Shown: positions 1 through 5,737 of the stretch, in pieces | How positions within the stretch are numbered: the first letter of the stretch is position 1 | Layout: each line of letters begins with the position of its first letter | Source: Planctomycetota bacterium | GTDB taxonomy: Bacteria > Planctomycetota > Planctomycetia > Pirellulales > Pirellulaceae | Length of the DNA stretch: 8,496 bases | Direction of reading: 5' to 3' | Assembly (NCBI GenBank): GCA_019347795.1 | Contig: JAHWKS010000173.1 | Coordinates: 1 to 8,496, forward strand | Position numbers and translations under genes: made by a program | Notes under the pieces: generated by a model | Database searches by the model: none | The model's input: the letters and a program-made list of their open reading frames with translations, nothing else | What the model was told of the DNA's origin: nothing

Positions 1-55
1 GGTCAGGGGTCAGGGGTCAGGGGTCAGGGGTCAGGGGTCAGGGGTCAGGGGTCAG
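1..55. repeat. TCAGGGG heptamer tandem array (G-quadruplex-prone)
   Basis: The T of each unit falls at 3, 10, 17, 24, 31, 38, 45 and 52, giving eight perfect heptamer starts with no mismatch before the array decays at 56. Seven GGGG runs separated by TCA lie on the + strand, which fits the usual pattern for an intramolecular G-quadruplex. The array begins at base 1, so its true length is unknown. A 7-bp period cannot be a coding repeat without shifting frame, which supports a non-coding element. Confidence 0.95.
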
Positions 56-96
56 TGTCGTCGAATTGGTTGGCGGCGCCGACTCCTGACCCCTGA
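45..96. repeat. Inverted repeat: last array units against a single reversed copy
   Basis: TCAGGGGTCAG at 45-55 is the exact reverse complement of CTGACCCCTGA at 86-96, giving an 11-bp stem with a 30-nt loop. The reversed copy sits alone on the far side of the spacer. The pair could form a hairpin in RNA or a terminator-like stem for a gene to the left of the window, but no U-tract follows, so termination is only a guess. Confidence 0.75.
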
Positions 97-246
97 TAAG
101 AATCGTTCAGTCGTGCAGCCGCTCAGTTCGCCTTCTGCCGCTTCATCGGCGGGCGACGGGTGAATGCCGATTCGGATGCGGTTAGATTGGAAGCAATAGC
201 ATAGTCGAGGATGACGGGACTTGGATACGAGGTGGAAGCCGGTTCT
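97..246. other. Intergenic leader of the zinc-ribbon/LRR gene
   Basis: This is the stretch between the heptamer repeats and the preferred start codon at 247. I see no RNA gene and no convincing -35/-10 pair. A purine-rich GAGGTGG at 229-235 lies about 11 nt before ATG 247 and is the most likely ribosome-binding sequence. The reverse-strand frame open through 123-308 reads as low-complexity and is not credible as a gene. Confidence 0.5.
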
Positions 247-1269
247 ATGGCGATTGCGGTGCGGTGTGCGAATATCGTGCGGTTTGATCCGCAGCAGGGG
301 AAGTACATTCACTGCGACCATAAGTTCGCGGTGAAGGATGAACTGGCGGGGCGGAGCGTGCGCTGCCCCAAGTGCGGCGAAGCAGTGCAGGTGGCGGAGG
401 CTCCTGCAGCGCAGGCCGAGGCGCCGGCGAAGCCGGTCGAGCCGGCGGCGAAGCCGCCTTCCCCCGCTGCGGAGAAGGCCGATTATTCCGATGTGCTGGA
501 TGATGAGTTTCGGCTGGAGGATCCGGTCGAGAAGCCGGCGGCGGCCTTGCCGGTGGAGTCGTCGCCGGCCGCGAAACCGCAAGCGCCCGCGCCGGAGCCG
601 GAGGTCGCGCGGGAGGCGGCGGTGGAGGAGAAGGCGCCGTGTCCCGGGTGCGGCCGGCCCTTGTCGGTGCAGTCGATGATCTGCACTTCGTGCGGATACC
701 ACAAAGCGCTGCAGCGGCGCGTGGATGAGTTCGTCGAGGAGGACGAGGGGCCGCTCACGACGGGGTTTGAGCGATGGCTGCGCCGGCAACTGGTGGCGGG
801 AGACGATCCGGGCGCCCTCCGCTCGGTGATGATCGTCGTGGGGCTGCTGCTGTTGGCCGGCGGCGCCTGCCTGTTTCTCATCATCGGCCACTTGATCTGG
901 ATCTTGGTCGCGGCCGCGGGAATCGTGGCGGCCGGCGCCTGGATGGGCTGGTGGCGGCTCGACCCGTGGCAGGCGCTGCTCTTCGTGAACCGCACGATCG
1001 GCTGGCGAACTCCGGCGCCCCCCTTCGCCCGGCGGCAGGTATTGGACCTCCGCGACATGGGGCTCAACGACGAGGAGCTGGCGAACCTCCAGAACCTCGC
1101 CGACTTCGACGTGATCGACCTGGAGGGAACGCCGATTACCGACCAAGGGCTGCACGCGCTGTACGACCACCGCAACCTTCGCTACATCGTTCTCCGCGAT
1201 ACGCAGACGAGCGAAGAGGGCGTCGCCGGCCTGCAGCGGGCGCTGCCGAAGGCGTCGATCTGGCGCTGA
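247..1269 (+). CDS. Zinc-ribbon, two-TM, leucine-rich-repeat protein
   Basis: Function unknown; probably a membrane-anchored scaffold or sensor. In the 340-residue product the N-terminus is a zinc-finger-like segment with CPKCG (C40, C43) but a degenerate first knuckle (C7, C23, H25). An Ala/Pro/Glu linker of about 80 residues follows, then a complete zinc ribbon with C132, C135, C146 and C149. Two adjacent hydrophobic helices lie at about 193-213 and 216-236. Residues 264-340 hold about three leucine-rich repeats of the planctomycete type (VIDLEGTPITDQGLHALY), ending in LPKASIW. ATG 247 is preferred over the in-frame ATG 211 because MAIAVRC begins the zinc-finger segment directly and GAGGTGG lies upstream, while ATG 211 would add twelve unremarkable residues. 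The gene is monocistronic here and converges on the next gene. The domain assignments are visible in the sequence; the role is not. Confidence 0.85.
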   Translation: MAIAVRCANIVRFDPQQGKYIHCDHKFAVKDELAGRSVRCPKCGEAVQVAEAPAAQAEAPAKPVEPAAKPPSPAAEKADYSDVLDDEFRLEDPVEKPAAALPVESSPAAKPQAPAPEPEVAREAAVEEKAPCPGCGRPLSVQSMICTSCGYHKALQRRVDEFVEEDEGPLTTGFERWLRRQLVAGDDPGALRSVMIVVGLLLLAGGACLFLIIGHLIWILVAAAGIVAAGAWMGWWRLDPWQALLFVNRTIGWRTPAPPFARRQVLDLRDMGLNDEELANLQNLADFDVIDLEGTPITDQGLHALYDHRNLRYIVLRDTQTSEEGVAGLQRALPKASIWR

Positions 1270-1271
1270 GT

Positions 1272-1329
1272 TGGAGTCCCGCCTTCAGGCGGCGAGCTGA
1301 TGCCAAGACACGCTAAAGCGTGGACTCCA
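1272..1329. repeat. Three-armed palindromic repeat between convergent genes
   Basis: The outer arms TGGAGTCC (1272-1279) and GGACTCCA (1322-1329) are perfect complements. Inside them are two separate perfect palindromes: CCGCCT-TC-AGGCGG at 1279-1292 and CACGCT-AA-AGCGTG at 1309-1322. Each can fold into a small hairpin, so the whole can form a cruciform or cloverleaf-like structure. It fills the 61 bp between two convergent stop codons and could act as a bidirectional terminator, although no U-tract is present. The design resembles REP-type intergenic repeats. Confidence 0.8.
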
Positions 1330-1330
1330 G

Positions 1331-1687
1331 CTAATCGAACCGCCGCTCCACGCGATACGATACTCGCTTCAGCGCGGCGGCGGAGAGGATAACGTCGGTC
1401 TCTTCCGATGCGGAGCGGAAGTGAACGAAGTCCTCGCCGCGGCGGATCACGCGATAGACGTTCGAGCGGAACTCTTCTTCGCCCCGCGTCTTCCGCAATG
1501 CCTGCTCAGTCGCATCGTCAAGCTTCACGGCCTGATACCCGCCGGCGAAGGTGTCGAGGAAGAACTCCTGTCCTTCCTCGAAGAACTCGACGAGCCGGTT
1601 CGGAGTCCGCGGCGCATCCCATGCCGCGCCAACCGCGGCCAAAGACGTCAGCACAATCGCCATCGCTACGCAAAGATGTCGTCGCAT
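1331..1687 (-). CDS. Small secreted protein of unknown function
   Basis: The 118-residue product starts with a clear Sec signal: MRRH, a hydrophobic stretch (CVAMAIVLTSLAAVGAA) and a likely cleavage site after residue 21 or 22. The mature part of about 96 residues is charged (EEGQEFF, TRGEEEF, RRGEDF) and contains no cysteine, so it is probably an exported globular protein. No family is recognised. I chose ATG 1687 because AAGGGA (1695-1700, reverse strand) lies 7 nt upstream and the signal peptide then begins at the start. The ATG at 1720 would add eleven hydrophilic residues ahead of the signal and lacks a ribosome-binding sequence. The gene follows the membrane-protein gene on the same strand after a 76-bp gap, so co-transcription is possible. 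Its stop codon lies directly beside the palindromic repeat. Confidence 0.8.
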   Translation of the reverse strand: MRRHLCVAMAIVLTSLAAVGAAWDAPRTPNRLVEFFEEGQEFFLDTFAGGYQAVKLDDATEQALRKTRGEEEFRSNVYRVIRRGEDFVHFRSASEETDVILSAAALKRVSYRVERRFD

Positions 1688-1763
1688 CGCCGGGTCCCTT
1701 TCAAGAGAGGGTTCATTCAAGGAGCAGGATGATGCTTCACACGCCCGGCATCGTCGGCGAAAG

Positions 1764-2633
1764 CTAGGCCGCGGGCGATGTTCGTGATCGCCGGCGGCGG
1801 GAAAGCAACGGCAAGCCGCTCGGCAACAGGGCCAGCGGCACCAGGAAGTGCGTCGTCCGCACGAGCACCTCGGGATAGGCGCCCCAGCCGTAGGCGGTCA
1901 TGCGGGAGAACGCCGTCACCAGGCCCCAGAACGCCATCCACCATAGCAGGGCCGGCCAAAAGCGAGCCACGAGCACGATCGCCACCATGATGTCCACCGC
2001 GCCGATCACGCGGAGGGCCGCGGCGGCGCCCGCTTCCTCGATCCGCAGGCCCAGCAGGTTCTGCCCCGAGCTAATGACTAGATCGATGAAGCCGGGATGC
2101 AGCAGGAGCGCCTCGTAGCCGTGGCTGAGGAAGACCGCCGCCGTCCCCAGCCGCAGCACCCAGTGCATCGATTCGGCTGCCCCGGCGCGCTGAGTCGCCA
2201 CGAGCACCGCCAGGGCCAGCGGCGTCAGGTAGCGAAGGGCGTGCGCGGGCGGGGCGATCTCGCTGAAGGCATGTCCGCCGCCGTGCCGGTCGGCTAAGGC
2301 CTCCAGCAGCATGTAAACGCCCAGCGGCGCCAAGAGAAACCAGCGGGGGCGGGCGAGAGCGAGGACCGCCGCGCCGGCGGCCGCTCCGATCGCCGCGCGT
2401 TCGATCCCCCGGGCCGCCTCGTGCGAGAGGCCCAGGTCCAGAAAGAGAAAGGCGTTGATCGACGTGCCGTCGCCGCGAAAAACCTGAGCCGCCATTCCCA
2501 AGGCCGTCGTCGCCGCCGCGAGCGCCAGCAGTTTGAGGGAAAGCCGGCGTCGGCCGGCCTCCTCGAGCGTGTCGGCGGCGGCCTGCAGCGCGTCGTTCGC
2601 CGATGCTTGTGTCTCGCTGGTAGCTTGCGACAT
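1764..2633 (-). CDS. Polytopic membrane protein, possibly DoxX-like
   Basis: The 289-residue product is strongly hydrophobic. After about 30 polar residues (MSQATSETQA...), I place membrane helices near 31-52, 78-95, 97-113, 132-148, 157-177, 205-224, 226-245 and 257-275, followed by a basic tail (SRRRRSR). The last four helices (LRLGTAAVFLSHGYEALLLHP, AALRVIGAVDIMVAIVLVA) have the small-residue, Gly-rich look of DoxX/DoxD-like proteins, a family of poorly defined redox or quinone-linked membrane proteins. That assignment is tentative. The start is ATG 2633, preceded by GAAAGG about 12 nt upstream. The frame stays open to 2837, but that extension would run over the divergent phosphoesterase gene's start and is Arg-rich. 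The gene is divergent from the phosphoesterase gene and upstream of the small secreted protein gene. Confidence 0.78.
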   Translation of the reverse strand: MSQATSETQASANDALQAAADTLEEAGRRRLSLKLLALAAATTALGMAAQVFRGDGTSINAFLFLDLGLSHEAARGIERAAIGAAAGAAVLALARPRWFLLAPLGVYMLLEALADRHGGGHAFSEIAPPAHALRYLTPLALAVLVATQRAGAAESMHWVLRLGTAAVFLSHGYEALLLHPGFIDLVISSGQNLLGLRIEEAGAAAALRVIGAVDIMVAIVLVARFWPALLWWMAFWGLVTAFSRMTAYGWGAYPEVLVRTTHFLVPLALLPSGLPLLSRRRRSRTSPAA

Positions 2634-2659
2634 GATCGCGACTCGCCTTTCTCGCAAAT

Positions 2660-2688
2660 TGCCTGCGCCGCGCCGGCCGTGTATCGTA
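2660..2688 (+). promoter_or_regulatory. Candidate sigma-70-type promoter in divergent spacer
   Basis: TTGCCT (2660-2665) and TATCGT (2683-2688) are separated by 17 bp, each matching the -35/-10 consensus at four of six positions. They lie about 43 bp before ATG 2732, within the 98-bp spacer between divergent genes. In GC-rich sequence such matches arise by chance, and planctomycete promoters are poorly defined, so this is only a candidate. Confidence 0.25.
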
Positions 2689-2731
2689 GAAGCGAACGTT
2701 TCGATTAGCGGCCATTTCCAAGTGAGGAAGC

Positions 2732-4006
2732 ATGTTGCACGCGACTCGCCCACGCCGATCGCTCCTCTGCGTGTTGATTCTATCGCTCGCGCCGGCCGGC
2801 GCCACCGCCTTGGCCGACGACATCGGCGCCCCGGCACAGCGGGCCGCGCGGCCGTTCATGCACTTCCGGATCATGTGGATGCACAATCCGCAGACGGAGG
2901 CGGTGGTCAGTTGGTCCACGCGCGAGAAGGGGGACGAACACCGCGTCTACTACGACACGGAGGCGCGCGACGGCGGTCTCGACGCCTACGCCCACGAGGG
3001 GGCGCCGATCAAGTCGGGCCGCTACACGATGACCAGCAGCGACGAAGACACGCCTCCGGCCCATTATCATCACGTTCACCTTCGCGACCTGACGCCAGCG
3101 ACGAAGTACTACTTTACCATCGCGAGCGACGACCACGTCTCGCGCGAGTTTCACTTCATCACCGCCCCGGATGACGACCGGCCGTTCAAGCTCCTGTTCG
3201 GCGGAGACTCCCGCCGGCCGCCGTCGCTTCCGGAAAGCCACGAGGATCGGCGGGCGATTAATCGCCTGATCAAAGAGCTGGTCGAGCAGGACCCGGACAT
3301 TATCGCCCTCGCGCACGGCGGCGATTACTGCACCCGGGCCCAGTGGCGGTTCATAACCGACTGGCTTTCCGACCACGAGCTGACGATTACCGACACCGGC
3401 CGCATCTTGCCGATCATTCCCGCCCGCGGCAACCACGACCGCGACGTGGTGTTTGAGGAGATGTTTTTCTGGCCCGGCCGCGAGCACGATTACTACTACG
3501 CCACGCCCCTTTCCCGCCGCGCGGTGCTGCTGACGCTCAACACCGAGATCAGCAAGGCGGGGGACCAGCGCAACTGGCTGGAGGCGGAGCTGAAGCGTCA
3601 AACGGCGTCGGACCTCACGTGGCTGGCGGTGCAGTATCACGTGCCAAGCTACGGGAGCGTCAAGTCCTTCCAGCAGGGCGCCTCGCAGCGGCAGCATTGG
3701 GTCCCGCTGTTTGAAGAGTACGACGTGGACCTGGTGTGCGAGGCGGATCACCACAGCCTCAAGCGCACGGTCCCCATTCGCGAGGATAAGCACGATCCGG
3801 AGCGCGGCATCGTTTACATCGGCGACGGCGGCCTGGGCGTGCCGCAGCGGAAGGTGGACAACAGCCGCTGGTATCTTCAGCCGCCGGGCATGGCCATCAG
3901 CGCGCACCACGTTCACCTGCTGGAGTTCGGCGACAGCCAACTGCACGGGCGCGCCATCGGTCTGGACCGCGACGTCCTCGATGAGTTCACGCTCCAGGCG
4001 AAGTAA
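2732..4006 (+). CDS. Secreted PAP-like metallophosphoesterase
   Basis: The product has 424 residues. A Sec signal occupies about 1-28 (RRSLLCVLILSLAPAGATALA, cleavage near ALA-DD). Residues of about 45-145 form a fibronectin-III-like domain as in purple acid phosphatases (EAVVSWSTREKGDEHRVYY, LRDLTPATKYYFTI). A calcineurin-like catalytic domain follows, with GDSR (D159), GGDYC (D198), GNHD (N234, H235), VQYH (H303) and ADHHSLKR (338-345). It probably hydrolyses phosphate esters outside the cytoplasm using two metals. Against the purple acid phosphatase pattern, the metal-binding Tyr of GDxxY is Thr201 and the GHxH motif reads A-D-H-H, so Asp339 replaces the first His. A ferric purple enzyme is therefore unlikely; a different metal pair or altered activity is possible. 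GTGAGGAA sits just before ATG 2732. The gene is monocistronic and divergent from the membrane-protein gene. Confidence 0.88.
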   Translation: MLHATRPRRSLLCVLILSLAPAGATALADDIGAPAQRAARPFMHFRIMWMHNPQTEAVVSWSTREKGDEHRVYYDTEARDGGLDAYAHEGAPIKSGRYTMTSSDEDTPPAHYHHVHLRDLTPATKYYFTIASDDHVSREFHFITAPDDDRPFKLLFGGDSRRPPSLPESHEDRRAINRLIKELVEQDPDIIALAHGGDYCTRAQWRFITDWLSDHELTITDTGRILPIIPARGNHDRDVVFEEMFFWPGREHDYYYATPLSRRAVLLTLNTEISKAGDQRNWLEAELKRQTASDLTWLAVQYHVPSYGSVKSFQQGASQRQHWVPLFEEYDVDLVCEADHHSLKRTVPIREDKHDPERGIVYIGDGGLGVPQRKVDNSRWYLQPPGMAISAHHVHLLEFGDSQLHGRAIGLDRDVLDEFTLQAK

Positions 4007-4032
4007 TCATCAACGAAGCGCGGTGACACGGA

Positions 4033-4112
4033 CGGGGTCGGGGTGGTTTTTCGGCCATGGATTTTGCGATGTGGCGAGACGATTGGCCGAAAAACTCCCC
4101 GACCCCTTCCGG
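4033..4112. repeat. Long-stem palindromic repeat, copy 1
   Basis: The left arm 4034-4057 (GGGGTCGGGG, then TGG, then TTTTTCGGCCA) pairs with the right arm 4084-4106 through a 10-bp and an 11-bp helix separated by a 3/2-nt internal loop. The 26-nt loop is 4058-4083. The element begins 27 bp after the phosphoesterase stop codon. It is nearly identical to the second copy at 4361-4441, differing at one loop base and by a one-base deletion in the right arm. It may act as a transcript-end structure, but no U-run follows the stem. Confidence 0.9.
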
Positions 4113-4360
4113 GTGCTTGCTGCGTGTGACGCCAGCCAAACGATGGATCGGACTCGTCGGAAGGCGACATCCGCGCAACAAGCTGCCGTGCGACTTTCGA
4201 TCCAGTCTTGGAAAGAGCCGAGGCCGAACTCGCCGCACTATGCGCATCTGTAATGCGAGGCGCGCCGTACGCAAATGATGCCTGGCGCCGGCGAAGCTCC
4301 AAGCGACTTAATCTGGAGTCAATGCTGCGGCCGCGCGGCCGTCCACGCAGTCAACCTTAG
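4113..4360. other. Non-coding spacer between two palindromic repeats
   Basis: No credible gene is seen in this stretch. Open frames through it start inside the repeats and are rich in Arg, Pro and Ser with no recognisable domain. It contains one perfect 14-bp palindrome, CGGCCGCGCGGCCG at 4328-4341. Together with the two repeat copies this makes a 435-bp gene-free interval (4007-4441). Confidence 0.6.
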
Positions 4361-4441
4361 CGGGGTCGGGGTGGTTTTTCGGCCATGGATCTTGCGATGT
4401 GGCGAGACGATTGGCCGAAAAACCTCCCCGACCCCTTCCGG
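4361..4441. repeat. Long-stem palindromic repeat, copy 2
   Basis: Arms 4362-4385 and 4412-4435 pair over 24 positions with a single mismatch, closing a 26-nt loop (4386-4411). The copy lies in the same orientation as copy 1, 248 bp downstream of it. Both copies continue identically for six more bases (TTCCGG) after the right arm. The element ends at the base next to the TAG stop of the reverse-strand oxidoreductase gene, so it would be transcribed as that operon's 3' end and could stabilise it. Confidence 0.9.
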
Positions 4442-5737
4442 CTAGAGCGTTGGAAACGGCGTCACTTGCCGCGAGTGCGTCGCTTCGTTGCCGATGAGGA
4501 CGGTGGCGGTGTTCGCCAGCCCGTTTTGCGCGTCGCTGATGGTGGCGGGGTCTTCGCGCTGGACGCAGTCCAGGAACGCCAGCAGCTCTTCCCGCGTGTC
4601 GTCGCCGGTGATGTCGATCTCCAGCGGCTTGCCGCGGTGGGCCCACGGATCGTTCGACATCTTGAGCGTCTTGCCGGAGGTGACGATCGTCGCGTCCCGG
4701 TCTAGCCGGCCGTCCTTGCTCCAGCCGGGATCCTCCACGCCCAGCTCGCGATAGAAGAGGCCTTTCTGCTGCGTGAAGAAGAGCGTGCCGCGGTCCCCCA
4801 TGATCAGCTCCGAGGCGCCTTGATAGGCGTTGCTCTGGATCGACGAATAGGCGACGCGCACCGTGTAGCGGTTCTCCTCATCCAGCGTGCGGCCGGCGAC
4901 GGCGTTCGACTTGGGCGGGGCCACTTCGTACTCGTATGTGCACCAGATGTTGTCGAACACCTCCCGGCCGTCGCGCCAGTAGTCGATGCCCCCGGCGCCG
5001 ATCACGCACTTCGGCGGCGTCCCCAAGAGCCAGTTGACGATGTCCATCTGGTGGCTGGCCAGCTCGGTCATCAGCCCTTGCGAGTAATCCCAGTACAGCC
5101 GCCAGTTCAAGCGATGCTCCAGGGCCGACCACTTCGGCTCGCCCCGCTTGACCGGCACGGGCCGGCGCCAGTTGTTGTTGCGATGCCACTGGCAGTTGAT
5201 CGCCGTGATGCGGCCGAGGTAACCCGCCTGGACCATCGCCTGGGCCTGCTTGTAGATCGCATTGGCCCGCCGCTGCAGGCCGACCTGAAACACCGCGCCG
5301 CGCTTCTTCACGACGTCGGCCAGCTCGCGGGCCTCGTCGATGGAGTAGCACATCGTCTTCTCGCAGAAGACGTGGCAGCCGGCGTCGATCGCCTCCAGGC
5401 ACATCGGATGGTGCAGATAAAGCGGCGTGGCGACGACCACCGCCTGCGGCTTCATCTCCTTGAGCATCTTGCTGTAGTTGTCGAAGGCCTTGGCCTGGGC
5501 GCCGGCGAATTTGTGGCCGTGCAGGAGGTGCGGCTCGTAGTCGTCGCAGACGGCGACGATCTCCGCACTCTCGATCGTGCTGAGGTTGCGGATCAAGTCC
5601 GACCCGCGGGCGCCGGTCCCCACCACGGCCACGCGAACCGGCGGCTGGGATTCGGCGGCGCCGGCGGCGGCCGCGGCCAAGGCGGCGCCGGAAGCGCCCG
5701 CCAGGAACTCGCGGCGGTTGGATGGTTTATAGGTCAC
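4442..5737 (-). CDS. Tat-exported Gfo/Idh/MocA-family oxidoreductase
   Basis: This is probably an NAD(P)-dependent dehydrogenase acting on a sugar or polyol derivative. The 431-residue product starts with a twin-arginine signal (NRREFLAGASG at 7-17, then an Ala-rich core to about 29), so it should be exported folded with its cofactor. A Rossmann fold follows, with VVGTGARG at 38-45 and the acidic strand end VAVCDD. The signature Lys is in CEKT (K127), where the family usually has EKP. The substrate-domain helix reads ELASHQMDIVNW (225-236), carrying the His/Asp of the active site (H229, D232). The start is GTG 5737: it overlaps the ApbE stop as GTGA and has GAGGAG 8 nt upstream. The ATG at 5761 lacks a ribosome-binding sequence and would place extra residues before the Tat motif. 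It is the last gene of the operon. The substrate is unknown. Confidence 0.92.
   Translation of the reverse strand: MTYKPSNRREFLAGASGAALAAAAAGAAESQPPVRVAVVGTGARGSDLIRNLSTIESAEIVAVCDDYEPHLLHGHKFAGAQAKAFDNYSKMLKEMKPQAVVVATPLYLHHPMCLEAIDAGCHVFCEKTMCYSIDEARELADVVKKRGAVFQVGLQRRANAIYKQAQAMVQAGYLGRITAINCQWHRNNNWRRPVPVKRGEPKWSALEHRLNWRLYWDYSQGLMTELASHQMDIVNWLLGTPPKCVIGAGGIDYWRDGREVFDNIWCTYEYEVAPPKSNAVAGRTLDEENRYTVRVAYSSIQSNAYQGASELIMGDRGTLFFTQQKGLFYRELGVEDPGWSKDGRLDRDATIVTSGKTLKMSNDPWAHRGKPLEIDITGDDTREELLAFLDCVQREDPATISDAQNGLANTATVLIGNEATHSRQVTPFPTL

Noticed and set aside
52..1170. Long reverse-strand open frame opposite the zinc-ribbon/LRR gene
   Set aside because: It is rich in Arg, His, Pro and Gly without any domain, and it mirrors a gene whose zinc, membrane and LRR motifs are clear. 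It is a GC-driven shadow.
2780..3946. 388-codon reverse-strand frame opposite the phosphoesterase gene
   Set aside because: It is Val/Arg/His-rich low-complexity sequence. The forward frame has a signal peptide and intact phosphoesterase motifs.
4033..4112. Intrinsic terminator for the phosphoesterase gene
   Set aside because: The stem is strong, but no U-tract follows and the same element occurs nearby in another context. A repeat family explains it better, though termination is not excluded.
4057..4278. Small forward ORF starting MDFAMWRDDWPKN, with a near twin starting at 4385
   Set aside because: Both begin inside the two palindromic repeat copies, which supply the same ATG and the same first residues. 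They diverge as soon as the repeat ends, so they are repeat artefacts.
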